6,528 nt of DNA. It comes from an uncultured Clostridia bacterium (GTDB lineage Bacteria > Bacillota > Clostridia > Christensenellales > Borkfalkiaceae). Below are positions 1 to 6,436 of this stretch, piece by piece. Made by a program: the position numbers and the translations under genes. Position 1 is the stretch's first letter, and every line of letters starts with the position of its first letter. The notes below the pieces were generated by a model. That model made no database searches, was not told the DNA's origin, and worked only from the letters and a program-made list of their open reading frames with translations. The stretch lies in assembly GCA_945834965.1 (NCBI GenBank), contig CAMAHZ010000075.1:1-6528 (forward strand), written 5' to 3'.

Positions 1-36
1 TTTAACGGCTCAACCGCAATCGGTTGAGCCGTTAAA
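1..36. terminator. Perfect 16-bp inverted repeat at the window edge, probable terminator hairpin
   Basis: Bases 1-16 and 21-36 are exact reverse complements around a 4-base loop, and the stem may continue past the window. It lies 59 bases beyond the GGDEF stop codon. In view, neither strand has a clean U-tract right after the stem: the plus side continues AATTTT, and the minus side runs off the window. It is most likely a terminator, perhaps shared with a convergent neighbour, but it could be an intergenic repeat unit. Confidence 0.6.
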
Positions 37-95
37 AATTTTATAAGGAAAAAACCCGTAAAGTATTCGTTACTATTTATCTAAATTATTCGCCT

Positions 96-1217
96 TTAGG
101 CGTTATTTCCGCCGCCCACTTCTACGGGCGCAACCACGGGCAAATCTTCAAGCGTCTTGCCTTGATAGTGCAGTAAAAGTCCTATCGCCCTTGCCGCAAC
201 TATTACCATAGACATCTCTTCGTTCTGCCATATTCTCACGGTATTCGTCATATCCACCCTGATAAAGCCGTAGTCCTTGCCATAGGCGGTAATCTTGCAA
301 TACAGGGCGGACATTACGCCGTGCTTTTTACACTCGCCGACGATTTCAGGGAAGGCACTTTCGTTTAACTCTTCAACGTTGTTTATGTTTGAATAGCCCG
401 TCGTATTTACGATATTTTCCAACGCTTCGTACGGGATATGGCTGAACTTCTTATTTGGCGAAAGGGGGGAAATTACGCTGTAATTCAGCTTTTTATGCGT
501 TTCTATACATATATGGTCGTACATATAGTAGGAAACGAAGCTCTTAAATACGGTTGCAATCGCAGTTGAAATATCTTCGCCGCAAGCGGTTAAATTATTG
601 AAAACGCTATAGCTTAACTGCATAAGTTTAAGGCGTTTATCCCTATCGCCCTGCAAGGAGATGTTTGCGTGCTTTTCGGGCAGGTAGATTATAAAGCAGT
701 TTCTGCCCTTGTTTTTACCACGGTATAACGCCTTATCCGCAATGTTTAAAATATCGCCGACGTTGTCCGCATTCAACGGAAAACGGGAAATGCCCGTCGT
801 TACGGTTATAGTAAGGTTGGGCAAGCCGTAGTCGTCCAAGCCGTCTAATTGTATTTTGGCTAATTTATTGCCACGCAACCATACGTCCTGATACTCCGTT
901 ACGTTTTCAAAAGCGATAACGAATTCATCGCCGCCAAACCTGCCAACGACGCCTTCTTGACCGCTAACCGAAATAAACGCCTGCGCCGTCTGCGTAAGCA
1001 CCAAATCGCCCACGATATGACCGTAAGTGTCGTTGATATTTTTAAAATTATCCACGTCGATTAAAAAGAATGAAAATTGTCTTTTTTGGCTTACAAGCCA
1101 GTCGACGTATTCAAAGAAAGCACGCCTGTCTAAAACGCCCGTAAGGGGGTCGATACTCGTGGATATATCCTTATCCTTGAAAAATTCATTATAGCTTAAG
1201 TCGTATTTTTCGTCCAT
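96..1217 (-). CDS. Soluble diguanylate cyclase with N-terminal GGDEF and C-terminal GAF-like domain
   Basis: The protein has 373 residues from the ATG at 1217 (375 from a GTG at 1223) and is predicted to make cyclic di-GMP from two GTP. The GGDEF domain covers about residues 22-178. It shows DPLTGVLDRRAFF (23-35), FLIDVDNFKNINDTYGH (51-67) with the metal-binding Asp, the intact signature GRFGGDEF (92-99), and ADKALYRGKNKGRN (160-173). The four residues where the RxxD inhibitory site normally sits read within SGQEG (85-89), so product inhibition through that site is not expected. Residues about 195-355 look like a GAF domain, ending in the helix WQNEEMSMVIVAARAIGLLL (330-349), typical of the GAF C-terminal helix. 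The GAF assignment is by pattern only. No membrane segment or signal peptide is present, so it is cytosolic. The sensory domain following the cyclase is the reverse of the usual order. It has its own promoter and nothing links it functionally to the glt operon except adjacency. Confidence 0.93.
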   Translation of the reverse strand: MDEKYDLSYNEFFKDKDISTSIDPLTGVLDRRAFFEYVDWLVSQKRQFSFFLIDVDNFKNINDTYGHIVGDLVLTQTAQAFISVSGQEGVVGRFGGDEFVIAFENVTEYQDVWLRGNKLAKIQLDGLDDYGLPNLTITVTTGISRFPLNADNVGDILNIADKALYRGKNKGRNCFIIYLPEKHANISLQGDRDKRLKLMQLSYSVFNNLTACGEDISTAIATVFKSFVSYYMYDHICIETHKKLNYSVISPLSPNKKFSHIPYEALENIVNTTGYSNINNVEELNESAFPEIVGECKKHGVMSALYCKITAYGKDYGFIRVDMTNTVRIWQNEEMSMVIVAARAIGLLLHYQGKTLEDLPVVAPVEVGGGNNA

Positions 1218-1220
1218 AAG

Positions 1221-1229
1221 CACCGCCTT
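1221..1229 (-). promoter_or_regulatory. Ribosome binding site that decides the GGDEF gene start
   Basis: AAGGCGGTG differs by one base from the anti-16S complement AAGGAGGTG and ends 3 nt before the ATG at 1217. An in-frame GTG at 1223 lies inside this site and is therefore an unlikely start. Confidence 0.65.
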
Positions 1230-1247
1230 CTTTGGTTTTCAACTATT

Positions 1248-1275
1248 ATTATATCACGGGATATCGCCTTGTCAA
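1248..1275 (-). promoter_or_regulatory. Sigma-A-type promoter of the GGDEF gene
   Basis: On the minus strand, a perfect TTGACA (1270-1275) is followed by a 16-bp spacer and a perfect TATAAT (1248-1253). Transcription should start near 1240, leaving a leader of only about 24 nt. The promoter lies downstream of the glt terminator, so the GGDEF gene is an independent unit. Confidence 0.88.
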
Positions 1276-1287
1276 TACCAAGGTATT
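1274..1287. promoter_or_regulatory. Palindrome touching the -35 box, possible operator
   Basis: AATACC and GGTATT form a 6-bp inverted repeat around a 2-bp centre. Its last two bases are the first two of the -35 TTGACA of the GGDEF promoter. The size and position suit a dimeric regulator, either a repressor or an activator bound next to the -35. No regulator gene is in view and I cannot match the site to a known family. Confidence 0.4.
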
Positions 1288-1327
1288 ATTTTATTGTTAT
1301 TATTGCACAAATTTTGAGTTAGTTTTT

Positions 1328-1362
1328 AACAAAAATAGACTGCCCCCGATTAGGAGCAGCCT
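1328..1362 (-). terminator. Intrinsic terminator of the glutamate synthase operon
   Basis: On the minus strand, a 10-bp stem (1353-1362 with 1337-1346, two G-U pairs) closes a 6-nt loop. The tail is ATTTTTGTT (1328-1336). It starts 14 bases after the GXGXG stop codon. There is no U-tract on the plus strand, so it works in one direction only. It separates the operon from the promoter of the next gene. Confidence 0.9.
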
Positions 1363-1375
1363 AAGAAAAAACTAT

Positions 1376-2101
1376 TTAGTTTGCAGTATACATCTGCTTG
1401 TAGGGGTTAGAGCTGTTGGGCTTAAGCACCGTGAAGTCTGCGTTTAACAGTTCTTGCGCGTCGTAGTTGAAATATGTGCAGTAGTCGTTGACTATATCCG
1501 AAAGCTCTTTGACCGAACTGCCCTTTACGACCGTTGCGCTGACCTGGTCGGGAATGACTTTAGGCAGTTTTTTACAGCGGATATAGATAACGCCGCCGTG
1601 CATACCCGTGCCGCAGAAGTTGTTTATTATGGGCATATCGTCTTCGTGCTGACCTAATACGACGATTACGCCGCCTGCCTGATATTCGCCAAGGAAAGAA
1701 CCAACCCTGCCGCCTATGACGATTATGGGCTTATGCTCGCCGTACTCCTTCATATGGATACCCGTACGGTAACCGGAGTTGCCGCGGATATAGATTTTGC
1801 CGCCGCGCATCGCGTAGCCCGTGGTGTCGCCTGCGTTGCCGTGAATTATAATTGCGCCTGAGTTCATAGTGTCGCCCGTGGCGTCCTGAGCGTTGCCGTA
1901 AACGGTAATCTCTCCGCCGTTTAAATAAGCCCCCAACGCATTGCCGGGTAAGCCGTTGATTTTAAGCTTTTTGCCCGAAAGCCCCGTACCTATATAGCGT
2001 TGACCGATACAGCCGTTTATTTCTATTTCCTTTTCAAGCGTATTTCTCACCTGTGAATTTATTTGCGTAAAATGCGTTTCGCTGTCCGTATTAATAACCA
2101 T
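1376..2101 (-). CDS. Glutamate synthase GXGXG beta-helix subunit (split GltB C-terminal domain)
   Basis: The protein has 241 residues and is made largely of the right-handed beta-helix that forms the C-terminal domain of GltB. Repeated G-X2-G-X3-G units run from about residue 37 to 170, for example GNALGAYLNGG (53-63), GDTMNSG (76-82), GYAMRGG (95-101), GSFLGEYQAGG (134-144) and GTGMHGG (164-170), each followed by a short beta strand. In GltB this domain has no catalytic residues and holds the amidotransferase and synthase domains together, so it probably completes the complex here. A similar domain occurs alone in formylmethanofuran dehydrogenase subunit C, but the neighbours settle the assignment. 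The ATG at 2101 follows the previous stop by 3 nt and has an AAGGAG site at 2112-2117. It is the last gene of the operon, with an intrinsic terminator starting 14 bases after its stop. Confidence 0.95.
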   Translation of the reverse strand: MVINTDSETHFTQINSQVRNTLEKEIEINGCIGQRYIGTGLSGKKLKINGLPGNALGAYLNGGEITVYGNAQDATGDTMNSGAIIIHGNAGDTTGYAMRGGKIYIRGNSGYRTGIHMKEYGEHKPIIVIGGRVGSFLGEYQAGGVIVVLGQHEDDMPIINNFCGTGMHGGVIYIRCKKLPKVIPDQVSATVVKGSSVKELSDIVNDYCTYFNYDAQELLNADFTVLKPNSSNPYKQMYTAN

Positions 2102-2104
2102 AAA

Positions 2105-3334
2105 TTATGCTCTCCTTGAAAGTTTAGCCGCTCTCGCTTCGGCAGGGAACGCCAAAAGCTGAGGGGCTTCTACAAGCATATCGAAGTCTACCCCGTCAAG
2201 CGGCGTTTTGCCGCGCACGAGCGAAGTGTATATGCCTGCCCTTAAAAAATCGTTTATAAGGATAAAGCCCTTTAAAACGTTGTCTTTGACGAATAAAAGC
2301 TTTAACTTATTTTCGTCCTTGACCTTTATAATCTCACCTTCGTAAACGCCTGCGGAAAGCATATGCAGTCCGAAAAAGCCCACGGCGTTTAAGGGAATTG
2401 CGTCCTTATATTCGCTGTCGCCGCCTGCCATATTCAAGCCTGCGGTCTTACCCTGCAGATATGCGTTGGGCATAAGCGCAAGCACTCTGTCTGCGCCGAT
2501 AGAGCTATCGTAACCTTCCGTACAGTCTCCTGCGGCGTAAATATCGGGGATAGAAGTTTGCTGACGGGTGTTTACTAAAATACCCCTGTTTACCTTGCCG
2601 CCGATATCGGCAATAAGCGAGGTGTTTGCGCGCACGCCTGCCGCCGTAACCAAAATATCGAAGGAAAGCGTCTTGCCGCTTTTAAGCGTGACGGAATTTT
2701 CGGTATAGCTTGCGGCGCAGTCGCCAAGCACGAATTCCACGCCCTTTTTCTCAAGGAAGGACTGTATCATAGCCGCGCTCTCTTCTTCGGTGACCGAAGG
2801 CATAACCCTTGTCGCAAGGTCAACGACCGTCACCTTTTTAACCCTGTCGAAAATGCCTTCCACACACTTTAAGCCGATTAAACCTGCACCTATTACCACC
2901 ACTTCCTTTTCGGGGGAAAGGGCTTTATCGAGCGCTTCCATATCGTCGTAGCTCATAAAGGTGAATGCGTTTTTAACCTTATCCAACCCTTCCGCAAAGG
3001 GTACGAAGGGGCGTGAACCCGTTGAAACCAACAGCTTATCGTAGCTATATTTTTTGCCGTCGGAAGCTTTTACCTGCTTTTTGTCCGCGTCAATGCTCTC
3101 TGCGCTGACGCCAAGGTGTACGCTTACGCCCATCTTCTCGTAAAAATCTAAAGGGCGGTAGTTCATATGCTCCCTGTCGGTAAGCCCTGCAAGGCAGTAG
3201 GAAATGGTCGGTCTGCCGTAACAGAACTGTTCCTCTTTTGAAAGGACGGTTATTTCGCCCTGTTTATCTAACGTTCTTATCGCTTCTATACAAGCGATAG
3301 CGGCGGTTGAATTGCCTATTAACAGATATTTCAT
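2105..3334 (-). CDS. FAD/NAD(P)-dependent oxidoreductase, electron-input subunit of glutamate synthase (rubredoxin reductase/NirB-like)
   Basis: This is a pyridine nucleotide-disulfide-oxidoreductase-fold flavoprotein of 409 residues. The first Rossmann motif is LLIGNSTAA (4-12) for FAD. The second is VVVIGAGLIGLK (146-157) for NAD(P). The second FAD motif is SIPDIYAAGD (271-280). A C-terminal dimerisation-type domain covers about 310-409. The second NAD strand ends in VVD (Asp172), which favours NADH over NADPH. The region that carries the redox cysteine in NADH oxidase or peroxidase reads YGRPTISYCLAG (39-50). This resembles NirB and rubredoxin reductases, so an electron-transfer role fits better than an oxidase or peroxidase one. 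It probably oxidises NADH and passes electrons to the four-cluster subunit encoded just upstream. The start at 3334 makes the Rossmann strand begin at residue 2-3 and gives a TGATATG junction. An in-frame ATG at 3352 would add six residues overlapping the previous gene, and the ribosome site GAGGAG (3345-3350) lies there. It is not GltD: the GltD N-terminal Fe-S domain is absent. Confidence 0.9.
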   Translation of the reverse strand: MKYLLIGNSTAAIACIEAIRTLDKQGEITVLSKEEQFCYGRPTISYCLAGLTDREHMNYRPLDFYEKMGVSVHLGVSAESIDADKKQVKASDGKKYSYDKLLVSTGSRPFVPFAEGLDKVKNAFTFMSYDDMEALDKALSPEKEVVVIGAGLIGLKCVEGIFDRVKKVTVVDLATRVMPSVTEEESAAMIQSFLEKKGVEFVLGDCAASYTENSVTLKSGKTLSFDILVTAAGVRANTSLIADIGGKVNRGILVNTRQQTSIPDIYAAGDCTEGYDSSIGADRVLALMPNAYLQGKTAGLNMAGGDSEYKDAIPLNAVGFFGLHMLSAGVYEGEIIKVKDENKLKLLFVKDNVLKGFILINDFLRAGIYTSLVRGKTPLDGVDFDMLVEAPQLLAFPAEARAAKLSRRA

Positions 3335-3335
3335 A

Positions 3336-3785
3336 TCACTCTCGCTCCTCATAGACTATGGCGTTGTTAGGGCAATACTTAACGCAGTTAGGCTCACCCT
3401 TAATATTGTCGGTGCAAAGCATACACTTCTGTGCCGCCTTGCCGTCCGCCGCAGGCATAATTGCGCCGAACGGACACAAGAGTACGCACGTAAAGCAGCC
3501 TACGCATTTATCCTTGTCGATTACGACCATACCGTCGTCGTTTTTAGTGAGCGCACCTGCAATACAGCCGTTTACGCAAGCCGTACCGGAACAATGCCTG
3601 CAGTTTACCGCAAAATGAATAGGGGATTTTTCGCCGCCTTCAACGTAAATGCGGGGCAGGATATCCTTCCCTGCCTTGCCCTTGAGCTTGAACATTTCGT
3701 CCAAGCCCGAATTTGCATACATGCACTCGTATTCACACAGGTGACAGCCAAGGCACCATTGTTCGTTTACATAAATACGTTTCAT
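3336..3785 (-). CDS. Four-cluster ferredoxin-type electron-transfer subunit of glutamate synthase (HycB/DmsB-like)
   Basis: The protein has 149 residues from the ATG at 3785 (152 from an unlikely GTG at 3794). It carries 16 cysteines in four groups: C11/14/17/21, C62/65/70/74, C94/97/100/104 (followed by Pro) and C121/124/134/138 (followed by Pro). This is the pattern of four-cluster [4Fe-4S] electron-transfer subunits such as HycB, DmsB and related proteins, and all sixteen ligands are present. It has no signal peptide, so it should be cytosolic. Its place between the synthase core and the flavoprotein, separated from each by a single base, suggests it carries electrons from the FAD/NAD(P) protein to the Fe-S centres and FMN of the synthase. 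It would do the job of the N-terminal Fe-S domain of GltD, though its fold class differs. The partner assignment is inferred from position; the cluster count is read from the sequence. Confidence 0.92.
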   Translation of the reverse strand: MKRIYVNEQWCLGCHLCEYECMYANSGLDEMFKLKGKAGKDILPRIYVEGGEKSPIHFAVNCRHCSGTACVNGCIAGALTKNDDGMVVIDKDKCVGCFTCVLLCPFGAIMPAADGKAAQKCMLCTDNIKGEPNCVKYCPNNAIVYEERE

Positions 3786-3786
3786 A

Positions 3787-5289
3787 TTATTCACCTGCGT
3801 GCTTTATACCAAGCACCCTGAGTTCGGTTTCGTTAAGACCTATACCCCTGAGCATAAGCCTGTTGCCCTTTAACGCTTCAATTGAGTTAATACCCATACC
3901 GCCCATCATTTCCTGAATTTCGTGCGTCCACGCCCTGACCATATTTACAAGGCGCTTGTAGCCGATATCGGGGTTGAGCCTTTTTACGAGTTCGGGCTTT
4001 TGAGTTGCGATACCCCAGTTGCAGTTGCCCGTCTGACAGCTGCGGCAGAGATGACAGCCGAGCGCCATAAGCGCAGAAGTGCCTATATAGCAGGCGTCTG
4101 CGCCGAGCGCTATCGCCTTGACCACGTCTGCCGAAGAGTGGATAGAGCCTGCGGCTAATATGGAAACGTTGTCCCTTATGCCTTCTTCCCTTAACCTTTG
4201 GTCAACCTGCGCCAAAGCGAGTTCGATGGGGATACCTACGTTGTCCCTTATTCTCGTGGGAGCCGCGCCCGTGCCGCCCCTGAAGCCGTCCACGGCGATT
4301 ATATCCGCGCCTGAACGGGCAATACCTGAAGCGATTGCGGCAACGTTATGCACGGCGGCAACCTTGACTATTACGGGCTTTTTATACGCCGTTGCTTCCT
4401 TAATCGAGTAGATAAGCTGTCTTAAATCTTCTATCGAGTAGATGTCGTGGTGGGGTGCAGGGGAAATTGCGTCTACGCCCTGCGGAATCATTCTCGTACG
4501 GGAGACGTCTTCGGAAATCTTTGCTCCGGGCAGGTGACCGCCTATGCCGGGCTTTGCGCCCTGACCCATCTTTATTTCGATTGCGGCGGCGGTGTTTAAA
4601 TATTCTTCGTGAACGCCGAACCTACCCGACGCAACCTGAACGATAGTGTTCTTCGAGTACTTATAGAAGTCCTTATGCAAGCCGCCTTCGCCCGTGTTGT
4701 AATATATACCCAACTCTTCAGCCGCCCTTGCAAGCGACGCGTGCGCGTTGTAGGAAATGGAGCCGTAGCTCATTGCCGAGAACATTATCGGGGTGGTGAG
4801 CTTTAGCTGGGGCGTCATCGTATCGACGAGCTTGCCCTGAATATCTCTCTTGATTTCCACGTCCTTTTTGCCAAGGTAGACGACCGTCTCCATAGGCTCT
4901 CTCAAGGGGTCTATCGGGGGGTTGGTAACCTGCGACGCGTTGACCAAAATCTTATTGAAGTATACGGGGTAGTCGTTGGGGTTGCCCATAGACGAGAGCA
5001 ACACGCCGCCCGTGTTCGCCTGCCTGTACACTTCGTTCATAGCCTGCATTGACCAGTTTGCGTTAAGGCGATAGGTGTCGTCGCTCTTAACAATCTTCAA
5101 TGCGTGAGTGGGGCAAAGGCATACGCAGCGGTGGCAGTTTACGCACTTATTGCTGTCTGCAATCATCTTGCCCAAGTCTTTATCGTATTTATGTACGCCG
5201 TTGGCGCATTGTCTTTCGCACACCCTACAGCCTATGCAAAGGTCGGGGTTGCGCACGACTTCGTATTCAGCAGGAATAAAAGTATCCAT
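3787..5289 (-). CDS. gltB: Glutamate synthase, FMN/Fe-S central catalytic subunit with N-terminal 2x[4Fe-4S] domain
   Basis: This is the catalytic core: it aminates 2-oxoglutarate with glutamine-derived ammonia and reduces the imine at FMN, giving glutamate. The protein has 500 residues. Residues 15-65 form a bacterial-ferredoxin module with two CX2CX2CX3C sets (C18/21/24/28 and C49/52/55/59). Residues about 155-470 form the FMN-binding TIM barrel. It shows YYNTGEGG (196-203), MGQGAKPGIGGHLPGAKIS (241-259), PAPHHDIYS (277-285), VKVAAVHN (308-315) and VDGFRGGTGA (333-342). The Fe-S loop has C432, C438 and C443 spaced CX5CX4C, as in the [3Fe-4S] site of GltB, ending in WGIATQ. An extra Cys435 lies inside the loop, and Asn444 stands where GltB proteins usually have Pro. 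The N-terminal ferredoxin is typical of the archaeal-type split enzyme and is absent from E. coli GltB. The ATG overlaps the preceding stop (TAATG), with a G-rich GGGGGTG ribosome site at 5297-5303. No signal peptide or membrane segment is seen. Confidence 0.96.
   Translation of the reverse strand: MDTFIPAEYEVVRNPDLCIGCRVCERQCANGVHKYDKDLGKMIADSNKCVNCHRCVCLCPTHALKIVKSDDTYRLNANWSMQAMNEVYRQANTGGVLLSSMGNPNDYPVYFNKILVNASQVTNPPIDPLREPMETVVYLGKKDVEIKRDIQGKLVDTMTPQLKLTTPIMFSAMSYGSISYNAHASLARAAEELGIYYNTGEGGLHKDFYKYSKNTIVQVASGRFGVHEEYLNTAAAIEIKMGQGAKPGIGGHLPGAKISEDVSRTRMIPQGVDAISPAPHHDIYSIEDLRQLIYSIKEATAYKKPVIVKVAAVHNVAAIASGIARSGADIIAVDGFRGGTGAAPTRIRDNVGIPIELALAQVDQRLREEGIRDNVSILAAGSIHSSADVVKAIALGADACYIGTSALMALGCHLCRSCQTGNCNWGIATQKPELVKRLNPDIGYKRLVNMVRAWTHEIQEMMGGMGINSIEALKGNRLMLRGIGLNETELRVLGIKHAGE
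3791..3796 (-). promoter_or_regulatory. Ribosome binding site that decides the ferredoxin subunit start
   Basis: AGGTGA lies 5 nt upstream of the ATG at 3785. An in-frame GTG at 3794, three codons earlier, is itself part of this ribosome site and so is unlikely to be the start. With the ATG, the junction with the upstream gene reads TAATATG, the same layout as the TGATATG junction downstream. Confidence 0.7.
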
Positions 5290-6431
5290 TATAATTCACC
5301 CCCATCCTTAAGCGAGTAGATGACGGGCTGTCCGCCTGTCGGTGAGAAGAGTTTGTCAAGCTCGGGCTCTATAACCCTTATGCCGCACTCTTCGGAAGAG
5401 ATATACGCCTTAGTGCCCCTTTCGCCGCACACCATGGAACGGAGCTTTAACCTGTCGTTAAGCGCCATAAGTCCGCCGTTAAAGCCGAAGATTATCGAGA
5501 AAGGTCCGTTGATGAGTAGCGAAGGGAAAGCCTTTCTTAAGAACTCTTCTTCCCTTCTCTCTTCGTCGCTCTTAGTCTCTATGGTCGACCAGAATGATGC
5601 AGATATAACCTTAGCCACTTCCTGCAGGGTCAACTTTTTAACCCTGATAAGGTAGTCGATAATGTAGGTTATAACTTCGGTATCCGTCTGCAAGGTGCAT
5701 TTATAGCCGAACATCTCTATATATCTGCGGTTTGCGTCGTACGAAGAGATTTCGCCGTTATGCACTATCGAATAGTCCAAAAGCCCGAAGGGGTGCGCAC
5801 CGCCCCACCAACCGGGGGTGTTGGTCGGATATCTGCCGTGAGCCGTCCACATATAGCCTGCGTATTCTTCGTCTAAAAGGAAGAACTTGCCGATGTCTTC
5901 GGGGAAGCCCACGCCCTTGAAAATGCCCATATTTTTACCGCTTGAAAAGACGAAGGCGCCGTTTATTTCCGCATTGATTTTGTTTACGCATTTAACGACG
6001 TACTGCTCTTCGTCCAAAAGCGAGTTGGCAAGCCTTTTTGAAAGGGGCGAAAGGAAATAACGATAGATAATAGGTTCGTTTACAATGCCTTTCGTCTTGC
6101 GCGTCTTCATTTCGGAAGAGTAGACGATTTCAAAGTGAGAAATCAGGAAGTCTTCCGTTTCCTTTTTACAGGAAAAATCGTTGTAGAACAAATGGAAGGC
6201 GTAGCAATCCTTGTAGTCGGGGTAGATGCCGTAGCCTGCAAAACCGCCGCCCAAGCCGTTGGAACGGTCGTGCATGGTTGCAATCGACTTGATTATGTCG
6301 CCGCCCGTCATACGCTTGCCGCTTCTATCGATTATTGCGCTTACAGCACAGCCTGAAGGGATTCTCACTTCGCCTTCTAAAGGTCCTGAATTTACGTTTA
6401 AATCACGTGAGTTCATATTTTTACCTCTCAT
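5289..6431 (-). CDS. Glutamate synthase, class II glutamine amidotransferase subunit (split GltB N-terminal domain)
   Basis: This cytosolic protein of 380 residues is predicted to hydrolyse glutamine and pass ammonia to the partner synthase subunit encoded next. It is an Ntn-type class II amidotransferase. The likely nucleophile is Cys28 in IPSGCAV, so about 27 residues should be removed as a propeptide, as known for GltB. Other family motifs are MHDRSNGLGGGF (53-64), AHGRYPTN (197-204), HNGEI (224-228) and QTDTE (248-252). These match the substrate-binding Arg, the oxyanion-hole Asn-Gly and the Asp that holds the glutamine amino group. The ATG at 6431 is chosen for its AAGGAGG site 7 nt upstream. 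An in-frame ATG at 6416 (Met6) has a weaker AGAGG site and would only shorten the propeptide. The stop overlaps the next start as TAATG, implying translational coupling. In standard GltB this domain is fused to the synthase and GXGXG domains. A different class II amidotransferase is unlikely given the neighbours. Confidence 0.94.
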   Translation of the reverse strand: MRGKNMNSRDLNVNSGPLEGEVRIPSGCAVSAIIDRSGKRMTGGDIIKSIATMHDRSNGLGGGFAGYGIYPDYKDCYAFHLFYNDFSCKKETEDFLISHFEIVYSSEMKTRKTKGIVNEPIIYRYFLSPLSKRLANSLLDEEQYVVKCVNKINAEINGAFVFSSGKNMGIFKGVGFPEDIGKFFLLDEEYAGYMWTAHGRYPTNTPGWWGGAHPFGLLDYSIVHNGEISSYDANRRYIEMFGYKCTLQTDTEVITYIIDYLIRVKKLTLQEVAKVISASFWSTIETKSDEERREEEFLRKAFPSLLINGPFSIIFGFNGGLMALNDRLKLRSMVCGERGTKAYISSEECGIRVIEPELDKLFSPTGGQPVIYSLKDGGEL

Positions 6432-6436
6432 AGATA

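Noticed and set aside
91..102. Small hairpin CGCC-TTTA-GGCG over the GGDEF stop codon as a terminator
   Set aside because: The stem has only 4 bp and the following minus-strand bases are AATAATTTAG, not a U-tract. The hairpin at 1-36 is the better candidate.
1232..1447. Plus-strand open frame across the intergenic region between the GXGXG and GGDEF genes
   Set aside because: It runs through the promoter, palindrome and terminator on the other strand, encodes an unpatterned Tyr/Phe-rich peptide, and has no convincing ribosome site.
2105..3334. NADH oxidase or peroxidase defending against oxygen
   Set aside because: The redox-active cysteine context of those enzymes is replaced by a GRPTISYCLAG segment like electron-transfer reductases, and the gene sits inside the glutamate synthase operon.
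3312..3821. Plus-strand open frame of 169 codons opposite the ferredoxin subunit
   Set aside because: It lies antisense to a gene with sixteen ordered cysteine ligands, shows no domain pattern, and has no promoter or clear ribosome site. It is a shadow frame, as are the other plus-strand open frames across 3713-6474.
96..6431. A new defence or mobile system
   Set aside because: All six genes have recognisable metabolic or signalling functions. There are no integrases, transposases, toxins, CRISPR repeats or attachment-site signatures.
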